From: Bog-756 sp963828385
Lineage (GTDB): Bacteria > Actinomycetota > Acidimicrobiia > Acidimicrobiales > RAAP-2
Length of the DNA: 64,000 nucleotides
Reading direction: 5' to 3'
Assembly (NCBI GenBank): GCA_963828385.1
Contig: CAWHEF010000002.1
Location: 496,001 to 560,000 of the forward strand
Both the position numbers and the translations under genes were made by a program. The notes beneath the pieces were generated by a model, which saw nothing but the letters and a program-made list of their open reading frames with translations, was not told the origin of the DNA and made no database searches. This document shows positions 9,068-18,187 of this stretch, one piece after another (position 1 is the stretch's first letter; the number at the start of each line of letters is the position of its first letter).

Positions 9068-9631
9068 TCACGGGGCCGCACCCGGAGGGCCGTAGCGCGC
9101 TCGCGCCTCCCGCTCGACCGGGCAGTGGCCGGTTGCTCTGCCACAGGCGGCAAGATCGCAGCGCCGACAGATCCAGCGAGTGGCACCCGGACCGCGCATC
9201 TGGCCGACGAGGATCCGTCCGAGAAGAATGGCGAGCAGGGCCCGCTCGTCGGAGTCCAGGGGCGCCAATGCTTCCTGAAGCATCCTCATACGCTCGGCCT
9301 GGGCCTTGCGGGCAGCCCGACGTCCGGCCGGCGTCAATCTGACCGTGGCCATCCGCCCATCTGGGGCCGATCCGCGTTTGACCAGATGGTCACCCTCGAG
9401 GCGATCGACGAGACGGACCCCACCCGATTGCGACAACCCGACCACGGCGGACAGTCGGTCGATGGAGGGACGATCGAGGAACTGGTCGAGCGCCGACAGC
9501 GCCGCCGCCGCTGTCGCCGAGAGCCCGGAAGCGTTCTCCATGGCAGCGAGCCGGTCACAGACGGCAAGCGCCAGCGCACCGAGCAGGTTGGCGGCGTTTC
9601 CGTGCGGCGCCGGAACCTTGGTCGGCGTCAA
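9068..9631 (-). CDS. MarR-family regulator with C-terminal cysteine cluster
   Basis: 187-residue winged-helix MarR repressor. The DNA-binding part reads ALSALDQFLDRPSIDRLSAV, then GLSQSGGVRLVDRLEGDHLV and the wing RGSAPDGRMATVRLTPAG. After the dimer helix the last 35 residues hold four Cys in CRRCDLAACGRATGHC, a likely metal- or redox-responsive extension not found in plain MarR proteins. It starts with TTG 9631, overlapping the stop of the DUF3224 gene (TTGA), so translation depends on that gene. Autorepression through the palindrome at 10045-10056 is plausible. Confidence 0.85.
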   Translation of the reverse strand: MTPTKVPAPHGNAANLLGALALAVCDRLAAMENASGLSATAAAALSALDQFLDRPSIDRLSAVVGLSQSGGVRLVDRLEGDHLVKRGSAPDGRMATVRLTPAGRRAARKAQAERMRMLQEALAPLDSDERALLAILLGRILVGQMRGPGATRWICRRCDLAACGRATGHCPVEREARARYGPPGAAP

Positions 9632-10020
9632 AGATGACAGTCGAGGTGGTAGGTGCCCGTCGACCCATGACCGGCAACACTCTCGCCGTCTCCGCTCAGA
9701 CCGACCAGGTCGCCACGCCCGGATCCCGGTACGACCTCGAGTTGCGTGCGCGCCTCGGTTCCCTCGTAGGTGCCGAGGTTCTTCAGCACGAAGCTTCCCT
9801 CACGATCGCCGAGACGACCCACCACCCGCTGAAACCCGACGAAGTCCGCCGTTCCGTCGTCGCGGTAGGTCATGACAAGGTCGGCAACCGTCTCCGCCTC
9901 GATCCCACCGCTGAAACGCTGACCGATCGACGCTGTGGTGACCTTCACCGTCCCTCCGAGCCCTGCGACCTGGTCCTCGGCCCATGACGTCACCTCGAAC
10001 GCTCCCTCCGTACGACTCAT
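9628..10020 (-). CDS. DUF3224 family protein
   Basis: 130-residue protein of the DUF3224 type (allene-oxide-cyclase-like beta barrel by family knowledge), recognised from FEVTSWAEDQVAGLGGTVKV, a QRFSGGIEAE turn and the FVGFQRVVGRLGDREGSFVL strand pair. ATG 10020 is preceded by a strong GGAGGTG ribosome binding site. It is the first gene of a two-gene operon with a MarR regulator. These proteins are often small antioxidant or stress-linked proteins of unknown activity; no catalytic residues can be named. Confidence 0.85.
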   Translation of the reverse strand: MSRTEGAFEVTSWAEDQVAGLGGTVKVTTASIGQRFSGGIEAETVADLVMTYRDDGTADFVGFQRVVGRLGDREGSFVLKNLGTYEGTEARTQLEVVPGSGRGDLVGLSGDGESVAGHGSTGTYHLDCHL

Positions 10021-10044
10021 GACCCACCTCCCCGATAGATGACT

Positions 10045-10056
10045 GATGCATACATC
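10045..10056. promoter_or_regulatory. Near-palindrome, candidate MarR operator
   Basis: GATGCATACATC is symmetric at 10 of 12 positions and lies 25 bases upstream of the DUF3224-marR operon start, where a MarR dimer could repress its own operon. Confidence 0.4.
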
Positions 10057-10175
10057 TTATTTCAGGTCGACCAGGGACAGCAACAGCAAGTCCTCGAGAC
10101 ATGCGGCCCCCGCGCTGCGACGCCATAGATGTGGGCAGGGCGAACTTCCACCGACACCCGGAGGGAGCCGATCGT

Positions 10176-10724
10176 TCAGGTCAGGGGCCGTCGGTAGCGG
10201 AGCTCATCGACCGTCACACCCCATACCTCGGCGCGACGACGAACGCCGTCGGCTGTCCAGCCGTCGAAGGCGTAGAACCGAGCCGCCCGCTCGTTGCCGG
10301 CGAGCACCCAGAGCACCGCTTCCTCGAATCCGTCTTCACGGAGCCTGCTCCGGGCGGCAGTCACCAACGCGCGGCCCACTCCGCGTCCCCAGCTCGGGGG
10401 ATCGACGTAGATTGCCATGAGTTCCCCGCGTCGATCGGATTCGCCGTCCCCTGAGGTCCCTGTCGTCGCGAATCCCACGATCTTGTCTTCGTCGACCGCC
10501 ACGAGCGTGAACGGCTGGGCGGGCCCGGGATCCTCGAAGCGGTAGCGCTCGGCCCGTTCTTCGGGGCGGAGGCCGTCGAGATAGTCGGCGGGGAGCAGGC
10601 CGCGATAGCCGGCCTTCCACGAGTGCACGTGGACACGCGCCACCGCGAAGGCATCCGCTCGACTAGCGGCCCGCAGCTCCACCCGGCCGAACGTACCTTC
10701 AACGACGGGCGGCACCAAGGACAC
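10176..10724 (-). CDS. GNAT-family N-acetyltransferase
   Basis: About 182 residues. The GNAT fold is shown by the acceptor region (VARVHVHSWKAGYRGLLPAD), the strand GELMAIYVDPPSWGRGVGRALV containing the acetyl-CoA loop (R-G-V-G-R-A type), and the late motif ERAARFYAFDGWTADG. This subgroup resembles RimI/PhnO-like acetyltransferases of unknown substrate. The start is uncertain: GTG 10724, GTG 10715 and a GTG nearer the domain are in frame and none has a clear ribosome binding site. It stands alone between the DUF3224 operon and a DUF4436 gene on the same strand. Confidence 0.85.
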   Translation of the reverse strand: MSLVPPVVEGTFGRVELRAASRADAFAVARVHVHSWKAGYRGLLPADYLDGLRPEERAERYRFEDPGPAQPFTLVAVDEDKIVGFATTGTSGDGESDRRGELMAIYVDPPSWGRGVGRALVTAARSRLREDGFEEAVLWVLAGNERAARFYAFDGWTADGVRRRAEVWGVTVDELRYRRPLT

Positions 10725-10780
10725 ACGATGCCGGCGGAGTTGCGGGTGTCGTCGGACGTGGCGCCCGGCGGATCCGGATC

Positions 10781-11686
10781 TCAGACTCGCAGCCATTTCC
10801 GGGTGCGAGCAAGGTACAGCACCATGAGGGCGAGCAGCGACGCTGACACGATCCCGACCGCTTCGAACACGGCGAAGAAATCGAGGAATGTTCCGATGGG
10901 GGGCGTGCCGGGTGCCGCGGTGCGAAAGGAGATCAGAGCGAACAACAGCGCGCTGAGCCAGGCCAGGAGGCGGGACTCGAAGGGACGGAGTCCGGCGATG
11001 ACGGCGATGGCGATGGCGGCCGCCCCGAGAGCCAGCACCCAGTAGATCGCCATCATCGCCACCACCCACCCCCTGATGCTGGGGGTTCTCCGGAACTGGA
11101 GCGCCAAGTTGACCTGCCCCTGATCGCTCGAATGGGTTCCGGTGACCGTCACGCCGGCAGCGTCGTCCCTACCTTCGATCTCGAAGGGGAGGGCGCGGCG
11201 ATCAGCCTGTCTCGCCAAGCTCACGTCCGTGCCATTGAGCACGATGAAGGCGATCTTCAATCGATAGTCTTCGAACGGATAGTCGACGACGTTTCCCTCC
11301 GTGAACGGCACCTGTGCCGCCACCTCCGAGTTGAGCTGCTGGGGTCGAACGACGATGGCAGGGGAGCTCGCCAGTGACGAGAAGACGACCGCTCCCTCCG
11401 GGGGGATCTCCCTACCTGGGTTGGCGACGACGTTGATGGATGCCGACCCCGTCGTGGCACTCACCGAATCAACCGTCAGTTGCAGATCAACGGCGGAACC
11501 GGCTTTCCCTTCCGAGGTGACCGTCGTGAACGGAGCTGCCGCGGTGCCGCGGGTGTTCGGAGCAGCGAAGAAGACGACGGCACCGACGACGGCCAGCACG
11601 AGGACAGCCCCAGCGAGGATGATGTGCCCACCGCGGTTGGTGGTTGCGTCGCGGGAGTGCTCTCCGTCATCGCCCTCCCCGGCCAT
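10781..11686 (-). CDS. DUF4436 family membrane protein
   Basis: 301 residues. One N-terminal membrane helix (residues about 20-42) is followed by an extracytoplasmic beta-rich domain of about 150 residues, and then three C-terminal membrane helices. The last part, PFESRLLAWLSALLFALISF then APGTPPIGTFLDFFAVF, matches the DUF4436 pattern known from mycobacteria and other actinobacteria. ATG 11686 begins the gene. Function is unknown; topology suggests an envelope protein. It is divergent from the tetR gene across about 120 bases. Confidence 0.8.
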   Translation of the reverse strand: MAGEGDDGEHSRDATTNRGGHIILAGAVLVLAVVGAVVFFAAPNTRGTAAAPFTTVTSEGKAGSAVDLQLTVDSVSATTGSASINVVANPGREIPPEGAVVFSSLASSPAIVVRPQQLNSEVAAQVPFTEGNVVDYPFEDYRLKIAFIVLNGTDVSLARQADRRALPFEIEGRDDAAGVTVTGTHSSDQGQVNLALQFRRTPSIRGWVVAMMAIYWVLALGAAAIAIAVIAGLRPFESRLLAWLSALLFALISFRTAAPGTPPIGTFLDFFAVFEAVGIVSASLLALMVLYLARTRKWLRV

Positions 11687-11771
11687 GGACCAGGGTTAGC
11701 AGAGAAGTCGCCGGGCCGTCCATGACCTGGGCCGCCGACATGCAGGTATTCCGCCGGGTCAGGTAACCTTA

Positions 11772-11800
11772 TTGCACTGCAGGTGCAAGAAAGGTACGAT
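11772..11800 (+). promoter_or_regulatory. Candidate TetR operator and -10 element
   Basis: TTGCAC (11772-11777) and GTGCAA (11783-11788) form perfect 6-base arms with a 5-base spacer. TACGAT (11795-11800) follows and ends 7 bases before ATG 11808. A repressor bound to the palindrome would block this promoter, which fits TetR autoregulation. A further palindrome, GGTAACC, lies at 11762-11768. Confidence 0.5.
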
Positions 11801-11807
11801 CACGGTG

Positions 11808-12515
11808 ATGGGCCCGGCGGCAGCAGTGGCGACGGCGGACACGGCGGACACGGCGGGCACCGCGGCAGAACCGACCGGCTCGGCCGGCCAGCACGACCCG
11901 GGCGCCCCGAAGGCAGATGGTCGTCGGGTTCGGGGGGAGCGCACCCGTCGGCTGCTCGCCCTGGCGCTCGTCGACCTGCTGGAGACCGGTCACCCGAGGC
12001 CCACGGCGCGCCAGATCGCAGAGGAGGCCGGGGTTTCCTTGCGCATCGTCTTCCATCACTTCGACGACGTGGAGGCCGTCTTCGCCGCCGCCGCTTCGTT
12101 GCAGAGACAGAGGCATTGGTCGGCCGTGCGACCGGTGGACCCGGCCGCCTCGACCCCGGAACGGGTCTCCGCCGTGGCCGCACAGCTCGTCGCCCTCTAT
12201 GAGGGGATCGGTCCGGTACGGCGGGCTGCCGCAGCCCAGGAGGCCACCTGCGGCGTCATCGCCTCCGAGTTGGAGCGGAGCCGCCGGATGTTGCGTTCGT
12301 ACCTGGAGGCGTCGTTCCGACCCGAGCTGAGCGAATGCTCGCCGTCGTCCCGGAGACGGCTACTCGACGGTCTCGACATCTGCTGTTCGTGGGAGACCTG
12401 GGAGCAGCTACGCGGGCGGCTCGGACGGTCCCGCCGGCTCGCCACCGATGTGTTGAAGTGCCTGATGACGGCCCAATTGGGGTCTCGACAGCGGGACCCG
12501 AGTCTGGAGGGATGA
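11808..12515 (+). CDS. TetR/AcrR-family transcriptional regulator
   Basis: 235 residues. After a low-complexity Ala/Thr-rich N-terminus of about 45 residues comes the TetR HTH: RTRRLLALALVDLLETG, then ARQIAEEAGVSLRIVFHHFD. The C-terminal ligand domain is not recognisable. ATG 11808 is preferred because of the TACGAT box 7 bases upstream; an in-frame ATG at 11772 lies inside the palindrome. The stop overlaps the dehalogenase ATG (ATGA), so the regulator heads the catabolic operon and probably senses its substrate. Confidence 0.88.
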   Translation: MGPAAAVATADTADTAGTAAEPTGSAGQHDPGAPKADGRRVRGERTRRLLALALVDLLETGHPRPTARQIAEEAGVSLRIVFHHFDDVEAVFAAAASLQRQRHWSAVRPVDPAASTPERVSAVAAQLVALYEGIGPVRRAAAAQEATCGVIASELERSRRMLRSYLEASFRPELSECSPSSRRRLLDGLDICCSWETWEQLRGRLGRSRRLATDVLKCLMTAQLGSRQRDPSLEG

Positions 12516-13438
12516 ACATGGATGTGTTGCGAACACCCGACGAGCGTTTCGGGTCCCTTCCCGGGTTCGACTGGGCCCCGCGTTATCAGGACGTCGACGC
12601 CGGCGACGGCAAGATCGAAAGCCTGCGGGTTCACTACCTGGACGAAGGGGACACGAACGCCAGCGAGACCGTCCTGCTCATGCACGGGGAGCCGTCGTGG
12701 AGCTATCTGTACCGCACGATGATCCCGATCCTCGTGGATGCCGGGCATCGCGTCGTCGCCCCTGATCTCGTCGGGTTCGGCAGGTCTGACAAACCAGCGG
12801 CGCGCTCTGACTACACCTACGCCCGCCATGTGGAATGGATGCGGTCGCTCCTGTTCGATCACCTCGCCTTGAGTGGTGTCACCCTGGTGTGCCAGGACTG
12901 GGGCGGTCTGATCGGCTTGCGGCTGGTGGGCGAGCATCCCGATCGATTCCGGCGGGTCGTAGCCGCCAACACCGGACTCCCGACCGGAGACACTCCCATC
13001 ACCGACGCCTTCCTTGCCTGGCAGAAATTCTCACAGGAGGCACCGGAGCTCCCCGTCGGCCGGATCGTGGCCGGGGGCTGCCAGCTGCCGATGTCAGAGG
13101 ACGTGATCGCAGCGTACGACGCTCCGTTCCCCGCCGAGACCTACAAGGAGGGAGCCCGCCAGTTTCCTGTCCTGGTGCCGACCCGTCCCGACGATCCTGC
13201 TTCGGAGGCGAACCGGCGGGCGTGGTCAGGGCTCGAGCGGTTCACCAACCCGTTCCTTTGTGCGTTCAGTGACGGGGATCCCATCACCAGAGGCTCGGAC
13301 CGCGTGTTCATCGAGCGTGTGCCCGGTGCGACCGGCATCGAGCACCGGACGGTGAACGGTGGCGGCCACTTCCTCCAGGAGGACAAGGGAGACAAGCTCG
13401 CCGAGATCGTCACCGACTTCATCCGAACGACCCCGTAG
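12512..13438 (+). CDS. Haloalkane dehalogenase-like alpha/beta hydrolase
   Basis: 308 residues of the alpha/beta hydrolase fold, closest to haloalkane dehalogenases, which cleave carbon-halogen bonds through an Asp nucleophile. Seen: HGEPSWSYLYR (oxyanion and halide-binding region with Trp), DLVGFGRSDKP, the nucleophile Asp near residue 129 in LVCQDWGGLIG, FSDGDPIT (acid) and the His in NGGGHFLQED. Asp instead of Ser at the elbow argues against an esterase; an epoxide hydrolase is the main alternative. It overlaps tetR by 4 bases and is followed after 10 bases by the sulfatase gene. Confidence 0.85.
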   Translation: MNMDVLRTPDERFGSLPGFDWAPRYQDVDAGDGKIESLRVHYLDEGDTNASETVLLMHGEPSWSYLYRTMIPILVDAGHRVVAPDLVGFGRSDKPAARSDYTYARHVEWMRSLLFDHLALSGVTLVCQDWGGLIGLRLVGEHPDRFRRVVAANTGLPTGDTPITDAFLAWQKFSQEAPELPVGRIVAGGCQLPMSEDVIAAYDAPFPAETYKEGARQFPVLVPTRPDDPASEANRRAWSGLERFTNPFLCAFSDGDPITRGSDRVFIERVPGATGIEHRTVNGGGHFLQEDKGDKLAEIVTDFIRTTP

Positions 13439-13448
13439 GAGAAGCAGC

Positions 13449-14983
13449 GTGGGACGCAACATCCTCTTCGTGACGACCGACCAGCAGCGTTACGACGCCC
13501 TCGGCTGCAACGGCGGCACGGTGGCCCGGACTCCGGTGGCCGACGGTTTGGCTGCCGACGGGATCAACTACCGCCGCGCCCACAACCAGAACACGGTGTG
13601 CATGCCGTCCCGGTCGACCATGGTCACAGGTCAGTACGTCCGTACCCACGGGGTTTTCGCCAACGGGGTGCCGTTGCCCGAAGACGCGCCGTCGGTGGCG
13701 GGCTGGTTGCACGAACGCGGAGGGTACAGGACGGCGCTCGTCGGCAAGGCTCACTTTCAGCCCGGCTTCGATGCCACGCGTCACTGGACCGAGAACCGAC
13801 TGGCTGGAGAGGGATCCACCGGTCCCTACCGCGGCTTCGAGCACATGGAGACGGCTATGCACGGATACCTGGGTGCATGGCACTACGACCATTGGCTGAA
13901 GGCCAACGGTCCGGAGTGGCGCGACGCGTATTTTCCCCTCATCGACTTCTCCACCATGACTCTCAACAGCGCCGGGGGAGGCGACACCGGCGCTCCGGAG
14001 ACCAAGTACAACCCCATACCCCGGGACATGTACCACACCGACTGGGTGGCCGATCGGACGATCTCGTGGCTCGACTCCCTCGAGCCGGACGACGACTGGT
14101 TCTGTTGGATGAGCTTTCCTGATCCGCACCATCCGTGGGATCCGCCGGGCGACGAAGCTCGCCGTCGGGTGAGCTGGCAAGACCTCGACCTCCCGGTCGG
14201 CCATCCGGGGTCACGGGAGAAGATCGTGGAGGTCCTGTCGGCAGAAACCTCACCACTGGCTCGACTGGTACCAAGGGACATGGGCGAACGCCGAGGGGGG
14301 TCCGGCCCATTTCCGACCATGCGATCTCACCGACGACCAGGTCCGAGAAGTGAACGGGATGATCCATGTCGAGAACGAGCTCATCGACGAAGCGGTGGGC
14401 CGCGTCGTCGAGCGCGTCGACCAGCGGAACTGGGCCGACCGGACCGACATCTTCTATACGACAGACCACGGAGAGCTGCAGGGAGATTTCGGGCTCTTGT
14501 TCAAGGGTCCCTACCACGTCGACGCCCTCATGCGGGTGCCGCTGATCTGGCGCCCGGCTCCGTCGGCCGGCACGCATCCTGCCGTCGTCGACGAGCCAGT
14601 CGGCCACGTCGACCTGGCTCCCACGTTCTGCCGGATCGCCGGCGTGGACGTCCCCGAGTGGGCCCAAGGCGCGCCGCTTCCCATCGGGCCGGGTTCGGGC
14701 AGGGAGCGGATGATCACCGAGTGGGACAGCCAGTTCCCCGAGAATCGGCATGGGGATCCGGACCATCTACCGCGACGGCTACGTCTGCTCGACCTACGAG
14801 GCCGGCCCGCTCTACGACGGGGACGAGGGAGAGCTCTACTGCCTGACCGAGGACCCCCACCAGTGGCGGAACCTCTGGGAGGACCCATCGGCGGCGGCGG
14901 TCCGCAGGGACCTGGTCGCCGACCTGTTCGACCACCTGCCGCCGATGCGCAGCCCGAAGCTGGACGTCGAGGCCCCCGTGTAG
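13449..14983 (+). pseudogene. Sulfatase/phosphonate monoester hydrolase family enzyme, two frame breaks
   Basis: Alkaline-phosphatase-superfamily sulfatase. GTG 13449 follows AGGAG. The N-terminus has the metal site NILFVTTDQQRYDALGCNG, and residue 51 is the Cys of CMPSRSTMVTGQ, the C-x-P-S-R site converted to formylglycine. More metal ligands appear in SFPDPHHPWDPP and in YTTDHGELQGDFGLLFKGPY. The frame gains one base near 14240 and another near 14745; conserved sequence resumes in the next frame each time, ending at 14983. Intact length would be about 510 residues. It needs a formylglycine-generating enzyme, which is not in the window. The breaks are probably sequencing errors. The substrate may be a sulfate ester or phosphonate. 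Confidence 0.82.
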
Positions 14984-15110
14984 GCAGCCGGACCCAACCG
15001 GGTGACCACTTCGGAATGCTTCCGCCGATCGAGCAGGCGTACGGTCTGCGGGTAGGTTCGATGTCGGTCAGCCCGGCCCGGCACCGAGCCGGACGAGAAG
15101 GGAGCGGGCG

Positions 15111-16439
15111 TTGGACGACTCGGGGCGAGCTGGGAGAGAGGATCGGAGAGGGACTCCCCCCGAGATCGTGATCACCGGGCTCGGCGCCGTCACTCCGGTC
15201 GGTGGGGACCGGGAGTCGACCTGGCAGAGCCTCATCGACGGTCGGTCTGGTGTCGGCCCGATCACGTCGTTCGATGCCCGAGGGCTGCCCACGTCGATAG
15301 CGGGTGAGGTGCGGGATTTCGACCCGTCGGTCATCCTGCCCGGCAAGCAGATTCGCAGGTCGGCTCGGTTCACCCAGATGGCGCTGGTCGCCACGCGCGA
15401 GGCGGTGGCGGACTCAGGCATGGTGACCGACGATGAAGATCGGTCACGTGTTGGCGTCGTCATCAACCCAGCGGTGGCCGGGTTCGACACGGTGGAGGAG
15501 GCCACGCGTCAGCTGCTCGGTCACTCGAGCGGCCGCATCGGTCCCCACTTCGTCTCGGCCTCGCTCACGAACATGCCTGCTTGCGAAGTGGCGATCGATC
15601 TCGGCATTCACGGACCTGTCACGGCGAGCGCACTGGCGTGCGCAAGTGGGGCGTACGCCTTCCTCGAAGCGCGGCGCTTGATCCTCTCCGACGAGGCCGA
15701 TGTCGTCATCTGTGGAGGAACCGATGCCGCCATCACGCCAGTGATGTTCACCGGGCTGAGTGTCATGGGCGCGCTTTCGACCCGCAACGATGATCCCACC
15801 GCCGCCAGCCGGCCCTTCGATGCCGATCGCGACGGGTTCGTGTTCAGCGAAGGAGCGGTGATTGCGGTCGTCGAATCGGCGCTTCACGCCAGGCAACGTG
15901 GGCGGTCCTGCTACGCCACCATCAGGGGCGGGGCCCTCAACTCCGACGCCTTCCATGTGAGTGCCCCCAACCCTGACGGCGAGTGCGCCCGGGCCGCCAT
16001 CGCCACGGCGCTCGCCAGAGCTCGGACGGACCCTGACGAGGTGGACTACATCTGCGCGCACGGCACCTCGACCAAAGCCAACGACCGGATCGAGACGGCG
16101 GCCATACGAGGTGCGCTCGGTCGGGCAGCCGAAAGAGTACCGGTCTCGAGCCCGAAGTCGATGGTGGGCCACCTCATCGGCGCCGCCGGAGCGCTGGGCG
16201 CCATGGTGTGCGCTCTCGCCATCCGCGACGCGGTCGTGCCGCCCACCATCAACCTCGATAGTCCAGATCCGGAATGTGACCTCGACTACGTGCCCCACAA
16301 AGCCCGCGAAGTGCAAGTACAAAGGGCTGTGACCAACGCGTTCGGGTTCGGAGGCCAGAACTGCGTGGTCGTGTTCGGTTCTCCGACCGACGGCGGCCCT
16401 CCCCGGTTTCCGAGGCGCGACAGCGGAGGTGACCCGTGA
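15111..16439 (+). CDS. Beta-ketoacyl-ACP synthase II (FabF-like)
   Basis: 442-residue thiolase-fold condensing enzyme. The catalytic triad is complete: Cys177 in SALACASGAYAF, His in CAHGTSTKANDRIE and His in SPKSMVGHLIGAAGALG. The terminal FGFGGQNCVVVF is typical of KAS II. It starts at TTG 15111 after AAGGGAG; a GTG at 15168 would remove part of the first strand. The stop overlaps the next gene (GTGA). Being embedded in a catabolic operon rather than with fab genes suggests a specialised acyl chain or polyketide-like substrate. There is no adjacent acyl carrier protein. Confidence 0.88.
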   Translation: MDDSGRAGREDRRGTPPEIVITGLGAVTPVGGDRESTWQSLIDGRSGVGPITSFDARGLPTSIAGEVRDFDPSVILPGKQIRRSARFTQMALVATREAVADSGMVTDDEDRSRVGVVINPAVAGFDTVEEATRQLLGHSSGRIGPHFVSASLTNMPACEVAIDLGIHGPVTASALACASGAYAFLEARRLILSDEADVVICGGTDAAITPVMFTGLSVMGALSTRNDDPTAASRPFDADRDGFVFSEGAVIAVVESALHARQRGRSCYATIRGGALNSDAFHVSAPNPDGECARAAIATALARARTDPDEVDYICAHGTSTKANDRIETAAIRGALGRAAERVPVSSPKSMVGHLIGAAGALGAMVCALAIRDAVVPPTINLDSPDPECDLDYVPHKAREVQVQRAVTNAFGFGGQNCVVVFGSPTDGGPPRFPRRDSGGDP

Positions 16440-18133
16440 ACCGGCACTACGTCTACGACCCGACCGCACTACGCCAGGTGTTCGAGCGTCGCTTCACCTT
16501 CTTCAACGGGTTCGAGCGCAATGTGTTCCGGTACGGATCGCGCACCGCGCTCTTTGACGCCGAGTCCGGACGGCGGTGGACCTACGGGTCGCTGTCCGCC
16601 GATGTGGACCTGGTTGCGGCCGGGTTGGCGTCGCGTTCGGTCGGAAAGGGCGACGTCCTCGTGTTTCAGCTGTACAACGGGCCCGAGTTCGCCCTTTGCT
16701 ACCTGGCCGCCCAGCGCCTGGGCGCCATCGCCTCACCGGTCAACTTCCGGTTCGCGCCGGGGGAGACCGCCCACGTCCTGTCGGACAGCGAGCCGAGGGT
16801 ATTCGTCTTCGACGGATCGTTGAAGACGAACGCCGAGGAGGCCGTCCGCCTCGCCGGCCACCCCTGCGACCTCATCTCGGTGCCCTCGGGGGACGGGAGC
16901 CCGGGGGACGGGGGCTCGGAAGGCGCCGTCCCGGGTCTCATCGACCAGCTGATGGTGGAGACCGATCCTCCACCGCTCCCCGACATGTCCACCTGGGACG
17001 AGGCCACTCGCCTCTACACCTCGGGCACCACCGGCATGCCGAAGGGTGTGCCCCTCCCCGGGCTCGCCGAGGTGCTCACCGCCCATGACGTGATCATGCA
17101 CTTCCCGCTCAGCCCCGAGGACAAGACTTTGAACATGACGCCGTGGTTCCATCGCGGCGGCATCTCGCCCGGAGGTCCGAACGCCGTCTTCTACGTGGGC
17201 GCGTCGACGGTGACGATGCGTCAGTTCGACGCGCATCGCTGCCTCGACCTTGTCCAGCGCGAGGGGATCACCTTCCTCGTCGGGGCGCCCACCAATCTGG
17301 CGATGCTGGCCGACGCCCAGGAGGAACGAGGGCGGGACTTGAGCAGCCTGAGGGGGATCGTCACCATGGGGGCTCCGCTCGAACGGGCCGCCTGTCTGCG
17401 GTACCAAGAGCTTCTGACCTCTCGCATCTTCAACGGATACGGGACGACCGAGGGGTTCTGGAACACCTTCCTGCGTCCTGCCGACCTCCCTGAGCACGCC
17501 GGATCCGCAGGGCGCTCCTGCACCGACGATGATGTGGCGGTGGTCAAGGCCTACGACGACCGTCGCCCCGACCCCACCGACGTCGTGGCCCAGGACGGCT
17601 CCGAAGTGGGCGAAGTGATCGTGCGGTCTCCCAAGTCCGGCTATGCGTATGTGGGCGATGGGACAGACGACCGCTATCGGGACGGCTGGCTCTACTCCGG
17701 TGACCTGGCCACGTGGGACGCCGATGGGTTCGTCACCATCATCGGCCGCAAGGACGACATGATCATCACCGGGGGGGAGAACGTGCACCCCGTGCAGGTC
17801 GAAGAGGCACTGAACGAGCATCCGCTCGTCGGCGACTCGATCGTGGTGGGGATGTCCGACGAGCGCTGGGGCGAAGTGGTCGTCGCCTACGTCCAGCCGT
17901 CCGGCCAGGGTCTGACAGCCGATGCGTGCGACCGGCACTGTCTCTCGCATCCGATTCTGAGCGACTTCAAGCGGCCCCGTGCCTACCGGTTCGTCGATGA
18001 GCTGCCGCGCACCGCTACTGGCAAGAAGATGCACTACCGGATACGGGAGATCCTCCGAGATCCGGCCGAGTTGGAACGGCTCGAGCATCCGTCACGCTCG
18101 AGGTCGGTTGGCTCATCCACGACCACCAGTTAA
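16436..18133 (+). CDS. Acyl-CoA synthetase (AMP-forming, FadD-like)
   Basis: 565-residue ANL-superfamily ligase that activates a carboxylic acid to acyl-AMP and then acyl-CoA. Motifs in order: LYTSGTTGMPKGVPL (P-loop), NGYGTTEGFW, YRDGWLYSGDLATWDADGF, IGRKDDMIITGGENV (hinge) and PRTATGKKMHYR with the catalytic Lys. GTG 16436 overlaps the ketoacyl synthase stop. It probably activates the acid released by the dehydrogenases or esterase of the cluster; chain length is not predictable. The frame is intact and the length normal. Confidence 0.9.
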   Translation: MNRHYVYDPTALRQVFERRFTFFNGFERNVFRYGSRTALFDAESGRRWTYGSLSADVDLVAAGLASRSVGKGDVLVFQLYNGPEFALCYLAAQRLGAIASPVNFRFAPGETAHVLSDSEPRVFVFDGSLKTNAEEAVRLAGHPCDLISVPSGDGSPGDGGSEGAVPGLIDQLMVETDPPPLPDMSTWDEATRLYTSGTTGMPKGVPLPGLAEVLTAHDVIMHFPLSPEDKTLNMTPWFHRGGISPGGPNAVFYVGASTVTMRQFDAHRCLDLVQREGITFLVGAPTNLAMLADAQEERGRDLSSLRGIVTMGAPLERAACLRYQELLTSRIFNGYGTTEGFWNTFLRPADLPEHAGSAGRSCTDDDVAVVKAYDDRRPDPTDVVAQDGSEVGEVIVRSPKSGYAYVGDGTDDRYRDGWLYSGDLATWDADGFVTIIGRKDDMIITGGENVHPVQVEEALNEHPLVGDSIVVGMSDERWGEVVVAYVQPSGQGLTADACDRHCLSHPILSDFKRPRAYRFVDELPRTATGKKMHYRIREILRDPAELERLEHPSRSRSVGSSTTTS

Positions 18134-18187
18134 GTGGGTGGGTGCCGGTGCGGGCCGCCCGGTCACCACGTTGACAAGGGAGACACG

